In this document: positions 31,381-34,039 of the stretch, piece after piece | How positions within the stretch are numbered: position 1 is the first letter of the stretch | Layout: each line of letters starts with the position of its first letter | Assembly: GCA_027579435.1 (NCBI GenBank) | Contig: JANBPK010000905.1 | Location: forward strand, 1 to 34,039 | Source of the DNA: Candolleomyces eurysporus | Lineage: Eukaryota; Basidiomycota; Agaricomycetes; Agaricales; Psathyrellaceae | Length of the DNA: 34,039 bases | Direction: 5' to 3' | Notes under the pieces: generated by a model | Database searches by the model: none | Seen by the model: only the letters and a program-made list of their open reading frames with translations | Told to the model about the DNA's origin: nothing | Translations under genes and position numbers: made by a program

Positions 31381-34039
31381 ATGGAAGAGAAAAAGAAGGA
31401 GCTCCACACCGAGGAGCCTCTCGGTGAGTACAAGCTCAATGCCAGCCTTAGTGAAAACATATCGTTGACGCGTCTTTCACCAGAGCACAACGCGAAAGGA
31501 ACCAAAGGTCTTCATGAAACTCCCTTGCAAGAACCTCGTACGTACCAGGTGATAGTGTATCTGATCGACGCGCTGATGGCTGGCGTCTTTCCGCAGCGAA
31601 CGATGCAAAAGAGTCTCATTGTCGTTGTTGTCCCGAGCACACGCCGCCAAAACCCCAGTTGAAGACCATGGTCTGTGGCCACAAGATGGGTGGCCGTAAT
31701 CTCATTGTATGCATCGACGGTACCGCAAACCAGTTCGGGGAGAAGGTGCGCACACTGTCAGAGACACCTACATAATACTCACCTTTCTCATCTATCTATC
31801 ATCAGAACACCAATGTTATTGAGCTATACAACCTTGTCATGAAAAAGACCTGCGACAACCAGCGCACTTGGTATCATAGTGGTATTGGAACATACGCCCG
31901 ACCACATTGGCGGTCGTTGACGTATCATAAGCAAGTTGTTGTTCATACGATAGACTTAGCGATCGCTTGGTATACGACTGAGTCCCTCTCTAAACACCTT
32001 ACTGCCGACTGATCAGGGCTTTGTTCCATTTTGTACAGGGATTTTGATAAGACAATCAAAGCTGCCTATCAGTGGTTATCCGACAACTACGAAGACGGCG
32101 ACTGTATATTTTTGTTTGGTAAGGTCCACCTGCTTCTGATGGGCAACCCCTTTCTGAACGGTCGGAATAGGTTTCTCTCGAGGAGCGTTTCAAGTTCGGA
32201 CGTTATCGGCTATGATTCATAAGGTTCGTCATCCCGTGAATCTCGCCAAACTGGTTCTCAACGATTATAGGTTGGCCTTCTTCATAAAGGAAACGAGAAG
32301 CAAATACCTTTGTTCGTATATCCAATCCATCATATGACTTACCGTGAATCTCATTCTTTGATTACAGTGCATACGAGCTCTACGCAGACTGTGACGCCGA
32401 TCCGAAGGTGTGTGGGCGTCTCATGCAATTGCTATGATCCGGGCAAAAGGAGGTTTCTCATGATCCGAAACAGATGGCGGAACGGTTCAAGCGTGCGTTC
32501 TCTCGCGAAGACGTCAAAGTCCACTTCGTTGGCGCGTGGTACGTCGTAGAGTTTGATTCAAGCCACGAAATGACGCTTATGGCAACGCATCCTAGGGATA
32601 CCGTATCCTCCATCGGCGTTGTGAGAGGGAAGAAGGAGCTCCCCGACACCACTCGTGGCATGACTCACGTCTGCTACTTCCGACACGCCCTGGCCCTCGA
32701 TGAGCGGAGGGTAAAGTTCCTGCCGGAATATGCGTGTGGGGGTACTATGACCTTGCCTTCTTCAGGGATGGACAGTGACAATCGCGGCAACTGGGGTCGC
32801 ATACACCCGCAAGTATTGGAGGTCTGGTTCCCCGGAACCCACTCTGACATGTGAGTCTCCTTTTGTGTGCCGTTTTAATCCGACGGCTGATGGTTGCCTT
32901 GTAGAGGTGGTGGAAATGCAGCCAATGCTAGGATGGACCGTAGTCGACCGCCCATGAGGTGGATGGCATTACAGGCGGCAGAACTTGGTCTTCGGATCGG
33001 GAAGTTCGAACGTGAACTGTTGTCGACCGAACAAATCGAATTTAAGGAATCGTTGACATGGATTTGGAAGCTTTTCGAGATCCTTCCCTTTCGACGGCTC
33101 ACGTTTTCAAGAAGAGCCCAGAAGGTCAACAGTATTACATACAAGTAAGTGCCTCTATACCCGCAATGCCTCTCCAACGCTTACACACCTCAAATAGACC
33201 TCACCTAGGATCAAGCAGAAAGATTCACGAAGGTCAAAAGATCCATTGCTCATTCATCCTGGGTGAGACGACGTCACGGTACATCCCAAAGGCCCGCCCC
33301 CACGACAACGCCCGGAGTAACAAGCGATCGTTCTGGTCGAATTTGCGCAACAATGGTCTCCGGGAAAATTCCAAGTTGCTGGAGTTCGACGCATTCTACC
33401 GAGCTGCCGACGCTGTGAGCAAGCTGTTGGCCGGAGAAGAGGTCGACGACCTACTCACACAGATTGTTGCAGACGGTAAGTCGAGATTAATATTCGCTAC
33501 TGGCCCCGGTCAATGACCAACTAACTTACACTCATCCCAGGGACAGGACCACAACTATGGTACGACGAAGTGATTGAAATGCTTCGGACGTGGGACCAAA
33601 GGGAGCCGAAGCTAGAGTTGAGCCTCAAATGGCAACTCCTACGCACCACGATCGATAAATTCCAAGGGAGTTCAGGAAATCTCAAGCTCGAGAAATGGAG
33701 TCAAAATCCCACTTTGGTCAACGACCTTTTGAAGAGCGACTCGACTGACCACCGAAAAGTGGCACAGGACTTTCAGCGTCAGTTCATTGAGGGTACGTAA
33801 AAGTCATCAATTGGCTCACCGAGTGACGAAGCTGACGAACTTCATCCGTTTCAAGATGTAAATTGCCTATCCAAGCTTGAGGGGCACTCCTTGACCGTGA
33901 ACGCTGTCGCAATCTCACCTGACAACAAGCGCGTCGTCTCTGGCTCATTCGACGGCACCATTCGAATCTGGGACTTGGAGACGGGGAAGCAGGTGGGAGA
34001 GCCGCTACGCGGGCACACAGATTGGGTGCTGTCTGTCGC
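31381..34039 (+). CDS. DUF2235 hydrolase with helical module and WD40 repeats (3' end outside window)
   Basis: Exons: 31381-31423, 31484-31537, 31597-31745, 31806-31969, 32039-32118, 32171-32223, 32271-32311, 32368-32407, 32474-32538, 32596-32850, 32905-33144, 33198-33475, 33541-33792, 33856-34039 and beyond. The frame is unbroken. Domains: an N-terminal tail rich in Lys/Glu; DUF2235 with IVCIDGT, GFSRG (nucleophile Ser166), GAWDT (Asp231) and THSDIGGG (His312); a single 252-nt helical-module exon; then WD40 repeats, of which one complete and part of a second are seen. Compared with the 1381 gene it lacks the hydrophobic insertion between Ser and Asp and has one helical module instead of two. 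It splits the 1381 gene's exon 8 into two (intron 32408-32473; an alternative acceptor at 32449 also keeps the frame). It is probably functional. The enzyme role is inferred from the family. Confidence 0.86.

Overview
The window looks like nuclear DNA of a basidiomycete fungus (Agaricomycetes; a Rhizoctonia/Ceratobasidium-type genome is my best guess, not proven) with about 1.28 kb of mitochondrial DNA at its left end. The reasons are: genes rich in 50-70 nt GT-AG introns; DUF2235-WD40 proteins; a fungal multi-pass membrane family; a DUF6533 seven-helix protein; an AA9 lytic polysaccharide monooxygenase; and a decayed Tnp2/CACTA transposase of the kind common in Agaricomycetes.

Layout. 1-~1280: AT-rich mitochondrial DNA with hairpin GC clusters and an intact atp9. 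1381-5244: complete 14-exon gene for a DUF2235 hydrolase joined to a helical module and seven WD40 repeats. 6987-8423 and 16930-18366: two paralogous three-exon membrane proteins about 10 kb apart. 10511-11472: a 5'-truncated DUF2235-WD40 relative that keeps only the WD40 end. 11473-16929: over 5 kb with no recognisable gene. 19129-20821 (minus): a DUF6533 membrane-protein gene, coherent over 13 exons but with one in-frame TGA. 22427-23815 (minus): an eight-exon AA9 LPMO with all copper-site residues. 23929-27200: no recognisable gene. 27201-27746: a chimeric DUF2235/WD40 pseudogene. 27900-29850: Tnp2/CACTA transposase relic. 29836-30560 (minus): peroxisomal-type thiolase pseudogene lying tail to tail against the transposase relic. 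31381-34039: a second DUF2235-WD40 gene, intact as far as it goes but cut by the window end in its second WD40 repeat.

The theme is birth and death of DUF2235-WD40 genes: two apparently working copies and two broken ones in 34 kb, next to transposon debris. Each full copy joins a putative esterase/lipase effector (GFSRG nucleophile elbow, conserved Asp and His) to a helical module and then to nearly identical 43-residue WD40 repeats that vary at a few positions. That layout resembles fungal self/non-self receptors such as the HNWD (HET-D/E/R) proteins, but with no NACHT domain. That parallel is inference. The other genes (cell-surface membrane families, one secreted cellulose-active enzyme) have no evident pathway link to it.

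Limits: introns were placed by eye from GT/AG, reading frame and paralogue comparison. No database search was run. Family names rest on remembered motifs.
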